DNA of 52,449 nucleotides from an uncultured Spirochaetaceae bacterium (GTDB lineage: Bacteria; Spirochaetota; Spirochaetia; Sphaerochaetales; Sphaerochaetaceae). Made by a program: the position numbers and the translations under genes. Positions 17,246 to 24,915 of the stretch are shown piece by piece. The notes under the pieces are model-generated. The model was not told the origin of the DNA. It did not search any database and saw nothing but the letters and a program-made list of their open reading frames with translations. Location of the stretch: NCBI GenBank assembly GCA_944392975.1, contig CALXYN010000009.1, positions 1 through 52,449 of the forward strand, given 5' to 3'. The first letter of the stretch is position 1. Every line of letters begins with the position of its first letter.

Positions 17246-18911
17246 TGAATGCGCTTTCCAGGAAATCCTTGTCGGTGAGCAGTACGCTTTCAGAGCCAAG
17301 CTTTCTTCCAAGTGATGCAACATGCGGAAGTTCGAGCCCGGCTTTCATAAGCGTACTCTCATCCCGGAATACATCCTCCGGCTTTCCATCATCGATGACG
17401 GAACCGTTTGCCATTGCAATTACACGGGTGAAAGCTGTTGCGACAAGATCCATATCATGAAGTATTGAGACGACAAGCTTGCCTTTTTCTGCAAGTTCTC
17501 CAATGATTCTGGCAATCAGGTTCTTACCGCTATCATCCTGTGCAATCGTGGGCTCATCGAGGATTATCGCATCTGTGTCCATTGCAATCACGGAGGCCAG
17601 TGCGACCATCTTTCTCTCATGAAGATCCAGATCATATGGATTGCGGTTTTTTGCATTCTCAAGATGTACAAGGCCAAGCGCTTCTATGGCTTTCCTTTCA
17701 GCATCTTCTTTGCTCATTCCGATGTTCACAGGTCCGAACATGACTTCATCAAGCACACGTGGCTTGAATATCTGGTCATCGGGGTTCTGGAAGACATACC
17801 CAATAGAAGAGGAGAGTGCAGCTGCCGTTTTTGCCTTTGTGTCTTCTCCTTTGAAAAAGATGCTCCCTTCAGATGGTTTCAGAAGTCCTTTCATCAGCTT
17901 TGCAAGCGTTGTCTTTCCAGCTCCGTTCTGTCCGATTATTGCTGTCGGTCGTTTGTCAAAGGAAAGAGAGACGGAGTGAAGGACATTGATGCCTTCTGTA
18001 TAATGAAATGAGAGGTTCTCAATACGGAATACTTCTTCAGAAGATGTTGTTCTCTCTTTTTCCCTAACATCTTTGAATGAGACTTTTCCATTCATTATCC
18101 TGACAGCTGCTTCTTCCGTTGCCGGATAGGAATTGTTCTCATCCGCAATATTCAGAGCTCTTGAAAGCCTTAATGGGGCAGGTGGAATGACACCATGCGC
18201 CTCGCTTTCTGCAAATACTTCTGAAGGGGTGCCATAGGTAACCATCTTGCCATCATCGAGTAGCAGTATCTTATCTGAATACTTTGCAATTTTATCAATC
18301 TTCTGCTCAATCATGATGACAGTGATACCATCGTTTGTGAGCTGCTCGACAACTTTGAAGACTTCCTCGGATCCTGCTGGATCTAGCTGGCTTGTAGGTT
18401 CATCAAGGATAAGAACGTCAGGCTGAAGTACAAGAATGGAGGCTATAGCAACACGTTGCATCTGCCCGCCTGAAAGATCAAATGGATTTCTGTCCCTGAA
18501 CTGCGCTATTCCAAGTTTTTCGAGCATTGCATCGGCTCTTCTCCTCATCTCGTCTGACGGGATGCCGAAATTCTGCATGCCGAAACATACTTCATCGTAG
18601 ACTGTGTCCTTTGCCCCTGAGAGCTGATTAAACGGATTCTGGAAGACAAGCCCCACTTTTCTTGAAAGTTCGCTTACGGGTGTTCTTGATGCATCCAGTC
18701 CGTCTACAATGACAGATCCGCCGTATGCACCTTTGTAAAACTGTGGTACAAGACCGATGATTGCACTCGATAATGTTGATTTTCCGGCACCATTACGGCC
18801 GATGACTCCCAGAAAACTGCCTTTTTCTATCTGGATGGATATGCCATCAAGTGCCAGTTTCTTTGTCTTGGGATACCTGTATTTCAGATTGTCTATTTCT
18901 ATATAAGCCAT
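17235..18911 (-). CDS. ECF transporter duplicated ATPase (A-A' fusion)
   Basis: 558 aa with two ABC domains. Domain 1 has GRNGAGKS near residue 39, LSGGQMQRVAIA near 147 and VLILDEPTSQLDP near 167. Domain 2 has GQNGAGKT near 320, a modified signature DLDLHERKMVALAS near 425 and AIILDEPTIAQD near 447. The fused layout is the YkoD type. The second signature lacks LSGGQ (it reads YDLDLHERK), as seen in other ECF ATPase halves. It is the last gene of a four-gene minus-strand operon with the T and S components. The start ATG overlaps the end of the T component by 13 bp. Confidence 0.9.
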   Translation of the reverse strand: MAYIEIDNLKYRYPKTKKLALDGISIQIEKGSFLGVIGRNGAGKSTLSSAIIGLVPQFYKGAYGGSVIVDGLDASRTPVSELSRKVGLVFQNPFNQLSGAKDTVYDEVCFGMQNFGIPSDEMRRRADAMLEKLGIAQFRDRNPFDLSGGQMQRVAIASILVLQPDVLILDEPTSQLDPAGSEEVFKVVEQLTNDGITVIMIEQKIDKIAKYSDKILLLDDGKMVTYGTPSEVFAESEAHGVIPPAPLRLSRALNIADENNSYPATEEAAVRIMNGKVSFKDVREKERTTSSEEVFRIENLSFHYTEGINVLHSVSLSFDKRPTAIIGQNGAGKTTLAKLMKGLLKPSEGSIFFKGEDTKAKTAAALSSSIGYVFQNPDDQIFKPRVLDEVMFGPVNIGMSKEDAERKAIEALGLVHLENAKNRNPYDLDLHERKMVALASVIAMDTDAIILDEPTIAQDDSGKNLIARIIGELAEKGKLVVSILHDMDLVATAFTRVIAMANGSVIDDGKPEDVFRDESTLMKAGLELPHVASLGRKLGSESVLLTDKDFLESAFIRE

Positions 18912-19675
18912 GTTATGATCTTCCAGATGAATGCTAAGAACGTGGCAATTATCAAAAGGATTGTGATTGCTTTGTCGCCTTTATGTTTCTTCCATGTCCG
19001 GAGATAGCTTCTCTTTCCTTTTGCACCGAATCCTCGTACTTCAAGTGCGATTGCCCTTTCCCGCGTATTGATGAGCGAGCTTGTCACAACAGGAGTGATG
19101 AGAGGAATGAAGGCCTTCATCCTCACGCTCAGCTTTCCTTCCGTCTCCATACCTCGGCTTCTCTGGGCATCTGTGATGGTGTCCATAGTTCCCATCATCT
19201 GCGGAATGATACTGAATACCGAGGAAATTACGTAGCTGAGACGAGGCGAAAATCCATGCCTTTCCATCTCGTCTGCGATATCCTCTGGTTTTGTCGTGAG
19301 TACCAGTATAGAGAAGGATAGGAGCATGTTGATGATCACACACCCTGTTCTCAGGGCTTTAAGCAGGCCTTCTTTGTAGAACACTATTGACCCCAGTGAG
19401 AACAGAGGAGTGATGTTATCCCCATCAAAGAGGCCTTTGATGAGGAAGATTGTCGCGATGATTGTAAATGAGAAGATGATGAGTGCTCTTGCCCGTTTGA
19501 GAGACTTTCCACTGATGAGTATTGCCACATCGAGGGCAATTGCCACAGCGTAAGCCCAGAGCGTATGGAGAAAGAGCGGTATCAGAATCACCGCGGCGAT
19601 ATACATCAGTTTGGTGAAGGGATGAACACGGCATAACCATGTTCCGTTATCCTTATACAGGCTGATGCTTTTCAC
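18899..19675 (-). CDS. ECF transporter transmembrane (T) component
   Basis: 258-aa EcfT/CbiQ-family protein. About five membrane helices occupy the N-terminal two thirds. The two Ala-Arg-Gly coupling helices characteristic of T components are visible as DAQRSRGME near residue 167 and RERAIALEVRGFGAKGKRS near 205. It links the S component to the ATPase. The start overlaps the S component stop by 1 nt. Confidence 0.9.
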   Translation of the reverse strand: MKSISLYKDNGTWLCRVHPFTKLMYIAAVILIPLFLHTLWAYAVAIALDVAILISGKSLKRARALIIFSFTIIATIFLIKGLFDGDNITPLFSLGSIVFYKEGLLKALRTGCVIINMLLSFSILVLTTKPEDIADEMERHGFSPRLSYVISSVFSIIPQMMGTMDTITDAQRSRGMETEGKLSVRMKAFIPLITPVVTSSLINTRERAIALEVRGFGAKGKRSYLRTWKKHKGDKAITILLIIATFLAFIWKIITWLI

Positions 19676-20283
19676 TAGTCAAGCCTCTCGACTTCATCGC
19701 TTGCGTCGTAAAGTGATGTGAGTTTGTCAGGAAGTGCCTTGAGAATCAGGAATGTGAGGATAAGAGTGATAATCTTGTCCGGCACATCGACTATGATTTC
19801 ATCAAAGAGGGATGAAAGCCAGAGAGGAAGGGATGCTGCCTGAGAAGCTGCGAATACCGCATCGCCCCATACATTTCCTGTCTGTCCTCCCCAGAACACG
19901 ATGTTCAGTGGAGTGGAGATTACTATTGCGACAGCTCCGGCAACGAGTGCTGTGATGATTGAGCGAGGGAAGCTCTTCATGAATCCCGCTCTTGCCATGA
20001 TGCCTACAAAGAAACCGATGAAAAGGCTTGTAAGTGCATAAATGAGGGTGATTGAATCACCTGTGGTAAGACCGTAGATAAGGTTGTTCGCCGCACCGCA
20101 GATTCCTCCGATGATTGGACCGCCGAGACATGCGCCGAGACATGTTCCTATGGAATCAAGCCATAGTGGTAGCTTGAGCGCGGAAGCAAACAGCTTTCCG
20201 ATGTAGTTGATACCAATACATGCTGGAATCAAAACGATAGAAGCAACATCAAATTTTGTTCTGAAAATGTCTTTTGCTGTCAT
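19675..20283 (-). CDS. ECF transporter substrate-binding (S) component, probably nucleoside or base
   Basis: 202-aa, six-helix S component. PLWLDSIGTCLGACLGGPIIGGICGAANNLIYGL (about residues 39-72) has the small-residue-rich helices of the ECF S fold. I do not recognise the sequence as a known vitamin-specific family (ThiT, BioY, RibU, YkoE). The gene lies 1 nt downstream of the uridine-phosphorylase-like gene, so a nucleoside or nucleobase is the best guess, by context only. AGGAGGTCTGAA precedes the ATG. Confidence 0.75.
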   Translation of the reverse strand: MTAKDIFRTKFDVASIVLIPACIGINYIGKLFASALKLPLWLDSIGTCLGACLGGPIIGGICGAANNLIYGLTTGDSITLIYALTSLFIGFFVGIMARAGFMKSFPRSIITALVAGAVAIVISTPLNIVFWGGQTGNVWGDAVFAASQAASLPLWLSSLFDEIIVDVPDKIITLILTFLILKALPDKLTSLYDASDEVERLD

Positions 20284-20284
20284 T

Positions 20285-21025
20285 TCAGACCTCCTTCAAT
20301 CCGCACAGTGCTTCGAGTGCGAGGATTATCTCATTTTCCTCTCCTTCCATGGAAAGGCGTTCATGATCCGCGTATTTCCCGACAGAAGAGGGAACATCGC
20401 TCTGGAATGCGGAAACCGTATTGAGAATTGAAGCGGCATGCACTCCTCTCAGAGAGGCGATTGTCAGTACAGTAGCTGTTTCCATGTCAGATGCCATGGC
20501 AGGAGTTGCAGCCCACTTTCTGTACAGTTCTGGATTACGGTCGCCATACATTGTATCATGGCTTCTGCATATTCCCATATGATGCGGGAAGTTCAGTTTC
20601 TCTGCATTTTCCTTCAGCTTTGTAAGGAGTGTGAAATCTGCAACAGCGGGATAGGATGTATCGATATATCCACGGCTTGTGCCATCGTCTCTGATTGCTC
20701 CTGTCACAATCACGAGATCCCCGACTTGTACATCCTCCTTCAATGATCCGGAGCTTCCTATGCGCACAATCCAGCTGACGCCCAGTTTTGCAAGCTCTTC
20801 CACAGCAATGGCAGCAGATGGTCCACCCATACCTGTGGACATGGCCAGAATCCTTCTTCCTTTGTATGTCCCGGCAATGCTGCGATACTCCCTGCTCATC
20901 CCATAGTCATCAGCTGTATCGAAGTGTTTTGCTATTCTTTCAACCCTTTTCGGATCTCCTGGAAGAATTGCCATCCTAGTGTTTATTTCATCTCCAAGCT
21001 GTATGTGAGGCATTCTTGTCATCAT
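20285..21025 (-). CDS. udp: Uridine phosphorylase-like nucleoside phosphorylase
   Basis: About 246 aa of the hexameric NP-I family. Landmarks: AILPGDPKRVERIA near residue 20, STGMGGPSAAIAVEELAKLG near 70, RIGSSGSL near 95, and AMASDMETATVLTIASLRG near 175, where the D-M-E-T segment binds ribose. The family phosphorolyses pyrimidine (UdP) or purine (DeoD) nucleosides; the pattern fits uridine phosphorylase slightly better, but substrate is not certain. I choose ATG 21025, which has AAGGAG 7 nt upstream; the frame extends uselessly to 21076. It is the first gene of the ECF operon, so uptake and cleavage are linked. Confidence 0.8.
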   Translation of the reverse strand: MMTRMPHIQLGDEINTRMAILPGDPKRVERIAKHFDTADDYGMSREYRSIAGTYKGRRILAMSTGMGGPSAAIAVEELAKLGVSWIVRIGSSGSLKEDVQVGDLVIVTGAIRDDGTSRGYIDTSYPAVADFTLLTKLKENAEKLNFPHHMGICRSHDTMYGDRNPELYRKWAATPAMASDMETATVLTIASLRGVHAASILNTVSAFQSDVPSSVGKYADHERLSMEGEENEIILALEALCGLKEV

Positions 21026-21044
21026 GTGGAATCTCCTTGCACTT

Positions 21045-21077
21045 ATTCTAACGCAATCTGGACAAACAGGATACAAT
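21045..21077. promoter_or_regulatory. Overlapping divergent promoters of udp-ECF and the isochorismatase-like gene
   Basis: On the minus strand TAGAAT (21050-21045) is a good -10 for the udp-ECF operon, about 12 nt before AAGGAG; the -35 is weak. On the plus strand TACAAT (21072-21077) lies 7 nt before the ATG at 21085, giving a leaderless start. It also lacks a good -35. Confidence 0.5.
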
Positions 21078-21084
21078 ACTGTTC

Positions 21085-21642
21085 ATGAATGATTTGATTC
21101 TTGTTATAGATATGCAGAATGTCTACGGCCGAGGAGGCGCATGGGAATGCAGCAATATGGAAAGGACAAAGGATAATATCCATAAACTGCTTTCTTCAGG
21201 TCTTGATGTAGCTTTCACTGTCTTCGATCCGCCTTCTTCTCCGCAAGGTGCCTGGAATGAATACTGCAGAGTCAATAAGGATATAAATGAGGATATTTTT
21301 GCAAATGACTTGATGTCTGATTTCAAGGACTGTCTTTCTGTTCATCCTCTTTTTCATAAAAGCACGTATTCATCACTCTCGAATCCTGAACTCCGAGCTT
21401 TAATTAGTAAATATGACAGGGTCGTCGTTACTGGCGTCGTTGCAGAGTGCTGCGTGCTGTCGACTGTAATGGCTCTGATTGACGAGGGTGTTCCGTTTGT
21501 CTATCTGCCAGATGCTGTATCAGGGCTTACGGATAAATCAGAAGAAGAGGCAAAAGCCATAGTTTCATATATGGAACCTGTTCACGGAGTCACAATGCTG
21601 ACAGATGATTATCTAAAATTAATTTTTAGAGAAAATCTTTAA
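21085..21642 (+). CDS. Isochorismatase-family cysteine hydrolase
   Basis: 185 aa. Catalytic triad positions are visible: Asp in VIDMQN (residue 9), Lys in HKSTYSSL near 93, and Cys in TGVVAECCVLSTVMAL near 130. The cis-peptide GVVAECC region is the family hallmark. Members include nicotinamidases, peroxyureidoacrylate amidohydrolases and N-carbamoyl amidases; the substrate cannot be told here. Divergent placement beside udp hints at pyrimidine or NAD salvage, but weakly. There is no Shine-Dalgarno; the -10 sits 7 nt before the ATG. Confidence 0.8.
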   Translation: MNDLILVIDMQNVYGRGGAWECSNMERTKDNIHKLLSSGLDVAFTVFDPPSSPQGAWNEYCRVNKDINEDIFANDLMSDFKDCLSVHPLFHKSTYSSLSNPELRALISKYDRVVVTGVVAECCVLSTVMALIDEGVPFVYLPDAVSGLTDKSEEEAKAIVSYMEPVHGVTMLTDDYLKLIFRENL

Positions 21643-21701
21643 CAAAAACATAAAATTCATTTGATTTCCTGAGAATTACGTGTAACAATGTTTTCCGTTG
21701 A

Positions 21702-21732
21702 AGGGAATCATGATTGACCCAGCAGATTCCCT
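21702..21732. repeat. Inverted repeat AGGGAATC/GATTCCCT
   Basis: An 8-bp perfect inverted repeat (21702-21709 and 21725-21732) with a 15-nt loop. No T run follows on either strand, so it is not a classical terminator. On the minus strand it would be the 3' structure of the possible third small RNA described next to it. Confidence 0.45.
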
Positions 21733-21759
21733 GATGACTCTCATTATAAAAAGTGGGAA

Positions 21760-21815
21760 CAAGGAGGTTTGCCGCTGGTTTGCTCCAGCGGTGATTTTTT
21801 TACTTTTCCTCCTTG
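21760..21815 (+). terminator. Nested stems: terminator of the isochorismatase-like gene, enclosed by CAAGGAGG/CCTCCTTG
   Basis: Inner stem CCGCTGG (21772-21778) with CCAGCGG (21785-21791), 6-nt loop, followed by TGATTTTTTT: a good plus-strand terminator. It lies 130 nt after the isochorismatase-like stop. An outer stem CAAGGAGG (21760-21767) with CCTCCTTG (21808-21815) encloses it. On the minus strand the block reads GGAGCAAACCAG..CAAACCTCCTT, close to the small RNA unit at 27617-27691. Confidence 0.6.
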
Positions 21816-21931
21816 CAAATCTCCATGCCGATGAAAATTCTGTCATCTTTTAGAAAAGAATGACAATTTCCCCGCTAGATCTCTGATGGCGGGAATGGCA
21901 GATTTCTCTTTTATATGATTCTTTCAAAGGA

Positions 21932-21937
21932 TATAAT
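21932..21937 (+). promoter_or_regulatory. -10 element of galM
   Basis: Perfect TATAAT at 21932-21937, with only a weak -35 (TTTTAT at 21909). TAGGAGG lies close to the ATG at 21959. Confidence 0.45.
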
Positions 21938-21958
21938 CTTTTCCTGCTAGGAGGAGTC

Positions 21959-22912
21959 ATGACCGAAATCAGGAAAATCGATGATAAGGTATCTGAAGCA
22001 ATCATCACTTCAGGGGAATATAGGGTATCTATATATACACTTGGTGCAATTATTCACTCATTTTCGCACAAGGATAGGGATATCATCATAGGTTATGACA
22101 GCTATGAACCATATCTGACAGCTGTCGGCCATATTGCAGAGGTCGTGGGACCATATGCAAACAGAATCTGCGATGCCGAGTTCGAGATGGATGGAACTCG
22201 TTATGTTCTTGAGAAGAACAATGGCAAGAACAATCTTCATTCCGGTTCAAAGAATTTCGGAAGCAAATTCTGGAAAATTGCTGAAACTACAGATAACAGC
22301 GTGAAGCTTTCTCTGGAATCTCCGGAAGCAGGAGGTTTCCCTGGAAGCCATCATGCGGAAATCACATATACGCTTACAGAAGATGGTGCTCTTTCCCTTC
22401 ATTATCGTGTAGAGAGCGAGAAAAAGTGCCCGGTCAACGTAACAAACCATGCATATTTCAATCTTAATGGAGAAGGGGATATCAAAGGACATAAGCTGAT
22501 GCTTACATGTCCTGAATACCTGACTGTCGATGATGGCCTTATCCCTGTAGACAGAGTATCTGTGGAAGGAACTCCATATGATTTCCGTAGTCCGGAACTT
22601 ATTGGGGCAAGGCTTGATGGCGCTTATGACAACTGTCTTGTTTTCGGAGAAGAGAAAAAGGCTGTGGTGGAAGGAAAGGATTATATTCTTGAAATGACCA
22701 CGGATCTTCCGGCTGTTCAGCTTTATACAGGAATCTCCCTTTCATCAAAAGTTCCCGGAAAGAACGGTAAGATGCTGTTCCCGTATCAGGGCTTTGCTCT
22801 GGAGACGGAGTTCTTCCCAGACAGCCCCAACCGTCCGGATTTCCCGGGAGCATACACAGACTCTGACAAACCATTTGAGACCACGACTGTCTATAAGTTG
22901 ATTGTAAAATAA
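21959..22912 (+). CDS. galM: Aldose 1-epimerase (galactose mutarotase)
   Basis: 317 aa, typical length. The enzyme interconverts alpha and beta anomers of hexoses in the cytoplasm. GPYANRI near residue 65 and NNLHSGSKNFG near 91 hold the first active-site histidine region; VNVTNHAYFNLNG near 160 holds the second histidine; and the C-terminal FALETEFFPDSPNRPDFP near 280 holds the catalytic glutamate. It stands alone between terminators, with TAGGAGG before the ATG. Confidence 0.93.
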   Translation: MTEIRKIDDKVSEAIITSGEYRVSIYTLGAIIHSFSHKDRDIIIGYDSYEPYLTAVGHIAEVVGPYANRICDAEFEMDGTRYVLEKNNGKNNLHSGSKNFGSKFWKIAETTDNSVKLSLESPEAGGFPGSHHAEITYTLTEDGALSLHYRVESEKKCPVNVTNHAYFNLNGEGDIKGHKLMLTCPEYLTVDDGLIPVDRVSVEGTPYDFRSPELIGARLDGAYDNCLVFGEEKKAVVEGKDYILEMTTDLPAVQLYTGISLSSKVPGKNGKMLFPYQGFALETEFFPDSPNRPDFPGAYTDSDKPFETTTVYKLIVK

Positions 22913-22986
22913 GCAGTGTGTAGATTCTGCGAAGTACTGCTCTCTATATTGCAAGGTGTCTCTTTTGCTGATAGAAGAAAGGGTAG

Positions 22987-23775
22987 ATGAAAAGACTTTC
23001 CGCATTGCTTCTGATATGTATCATAATGTTTTCCGCCTGTACTACAACAGGCGGAAACGTTCCTGCGCCTGTAGATCGGACAACCATGCTCATTGAGGCA
23101 CTGGCTACCAGTCCTACTGGTGAGGTCGTTGAGGAAGAAAAGGAAACGATAACTCCGGCCAAGGAGATTATTAAGGAACCTTCTTCTCCTGTGAAAACAG
23201 AAGAAACTGCAGAGGAAAAGTTGCCAGAAAGCGTGGAAGAGACTGTAATTAATCCTCCTGTTGAAGTTTCAGAGCCGGAAAATGAAATCATCGTACAAGA
23301 AGCGGAACAGCCGGCTGATGTTGAGGAAGCTTCTGATGCTGAAGTGCCTCTTGTGATACCATTTGAAGAAGCAAAAGAGGATGAGATTGCCACTTCTCCA
23401 TCTCCGGATGAAAACGCTGATATAATTCCAGTCTCCGGTGAGAGCGGGGATGCTGAACCGATACTCTATCCTGTAGCGCCATCCAGCAGGCCTTCTATCA
23501 ATATGGCAGAAGATAACATGGCTCCCTGGATGATTTCCCTGATGATCATCCTTGTTGTCATCATGGTTCTCTATACAGCATCCTCTGCTATCCGCAATGC
23601 GTATAAAGCACCGCTTAACAGATTTGTCGCTGTTGCAATTGCATTGTTGCTGACAGCTCTCTCGTGGGTGCTTTCATATATTATTTTGGGACCATCTCTC
23701 CTGTATCTGGCTTATCTTGTGCTTCTTGGGACATATTTTGTTCTTCGTTCCACAAAACGTTCAGATCATGAATAA
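22987..23775 (+). CDS. Putative lipoprotein with acidic linker and C-terminal membrane helices
   Basis: 262 aa. Residues 1-18 are a lipoprotein signal with lipobox FSAC (Cys at 18). Residues about 25-175 are low-complexity, rich in Glu, Val, Pro and Ser, and probably disordered. Residues about 178-255 contain three hydrophobic helices (MISLMIILVVIMVLYTA, FVAVAIALLLTALSWVLS, LLYLAYLVLLGTYFVL) and end in a short basic tail. A lipid anchor followed by a flexible spacer and inner-membrane helices is unusual. No family recognised. GAAAGGG precedes the ATG. It abuts the convergent ROK gene with no gap. Confidence 0.65.
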   Translation: MKRLSALLLICIIMFSACTTTGGNVPAPVDRTTMLIEALATSPTGEVVEEEKETITPAKEIIKEPSSPVKTEETAEEKLPESVEETVINPPVEVSEPENEIIVQEAEQPADVEEASDAEVPLVIPFEEAKEDEIATSPSPDENADIIPVSGESGDAEPILYPVAPSSRPSINMAEDNMAPWMISLMIILVVIMVLYTASSAIRNAYKAPLNRFVAVAIALLLTALSWVLSYIILGPSLLYLAYLVLLGTYFVLRSTKRSDHE

Positions 23776-24825
23776 TCAGAGGGCATTCTCAATTCTCTGA
23801 ATCATTTCAAGTTTTTTCAGAAGTTGTGTCCTGTAAAAGAACAGGTCCAGGGCAGCAATTGCCGCGCCTTCTCTTGTTCCATTTTCACCAGAAAGAGATC
23901 TGTAAACCGTAACGCCTCTGTCCGGTGGTAGCAGTGCTGTCACGAGATTCTGAAGATATGCATATGCAGAGTCCGGAAGCGCAGACAAGTCCCCTGTGAT
24001 CATCACATCACTTGCCGCTGTTGCCTGTACAGCTTCTGACAGTGCCATGGCAATTGGTCTCAGCGCCTCCTTGATTGATGCAGCATAACTTGGATTCCTG
24101 ACAAGATCCCTGATAGATGGCGCACCGGTTCTCTCCATCAGTGTCCTGCCGGAAGCAGCAACCTCAAGGCAGCCTTTTCCGCCACAGTAACAGGCTCCAT
24201 CCTTCTGTGCCTTTATGTGAGCAAGTGTCGGAATGTGCATGAGCTCTTCTCTCTGCAGTGCCGCATCGAAACTCTCTGACCAGGAGAGGAATAGAAAGCC
24301 TTCCATATTCTTCGTCTTATATATCTCAGCGGAAGCTTCTGCAATTGCCCTCGGGATTGTTATCAGGGGACGGGGAAAATAAGATGTGTCAAAGTCAGTG
24401 TCGGTGGTAATAACGGCACTTCCGAAGATCTTCACATTCTCTCCGCTTCTCATTCTCTCTATGGCTTTTTTTATATTTGCCGCAGTCTCATCATTTTTCG
24501 GGAAGCGTTCAAATCGTAGTACGTTGCCTACAGTATCTGAAACAGAGATAGAAATGGAGCGTGTTCTTATGTCAAAAGCAAAGACGCGACCAGCAGATTT
24601 GTTTATTGAAATAAGTGTTCCTGGACGTCCTGCTTGTGAAGTGTCCTTCTTTCCTTCTGTGACCAGACCTTCCGCGATCATGTCCTGTATCATGTCACCG
24701 ATTGAAACCTTGTTGATGCCAAGGCGTCTGGAAAGCTCTGCGCGTGAGCATTCTCCAGTCCTTAATTCTGAAAGAACCTTGAGCCTGTTAATGGCTCTTG
24801 CGTTATCCGGTCGTGAGAAATCCAT
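23776..24825 (-). CDS. ROK-family transcriptional regulator
   Basis: About 349 aa. The N-terminal winged helix-turn-helix (AINRLKVLSELRTGECSRAELSRRLGINKVSIGDMIQDMI) is followed by a ROK domain. The zinc-binding motif CYCGGKGCLE is present near residue 215. The ATP-binding D-x-G-x-T is replaced by DIRTRS near 85, so it should be a regulator and not a sugar kinase. I choose ATG 24825 because TACAAT ends exactly 6 nt before it; the frame also contains an ATG at 24861, again without a Shine-Dalgarno. Targets are not obvious from the neighbours. Confidence 0.82.
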   Translation of the reverse strand: MDFSRPDNARAINRLKVLSELRTGECSRAELSRRLGINKVSIGDMIQDMIAEGLVTEGKKDTSQAGRPGTLISINKSAGRVFAFDIRTRSISISVSDTVGNVLRFERFPKNDETAANIKKAIERMRSGENVKIFGSAVITTDTDFDTSYFPRPLITIPRAIAEASAEIYKTKNMEGFLFLSWSESFDAALQREELMHIPTLAHIKAQKDGACYCGGKGCLEVAASGRTLMERTGAPSIRDLVRNPSYAASIKEALRPIAMALSEAVQATAASDVMITGDLSALPDSAYAYLQNLVTALLPPDRGVTVYRSLSGENGTREGAAIAALDLFFYRTQLLKKLEMIQRIENAL

Positions 24826-24831
24826 ACCGTA

Positions 24832-24860
24832 ATTGTATACGCCTAATGGCTGTTTTTCCA
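24832..24860 (-). promoter_or_regulatory. Leaderless promoter of the ROK regulator gene
   Basis: Minus strand: TGGAAA (24860-24855), 17-bp spacer, TACAAT (24837-24832), 6 nt (TACGGT), ATG. Confidence 0.55.
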
Positions 24861-24915
24861 TTGCCGATTGCTGTCTGTGTTAGTATCTTCCATTCTGGAA
24901 CCCTAGGAGGGAAGT

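Noticed and set aside
24862-24915. CIRCE or heat-shock operator before htpG
   Set aside because: No TTAGCACTC-type inverted repeat is present; TTCCATTCTGGAA is only a 5-bp dyad.
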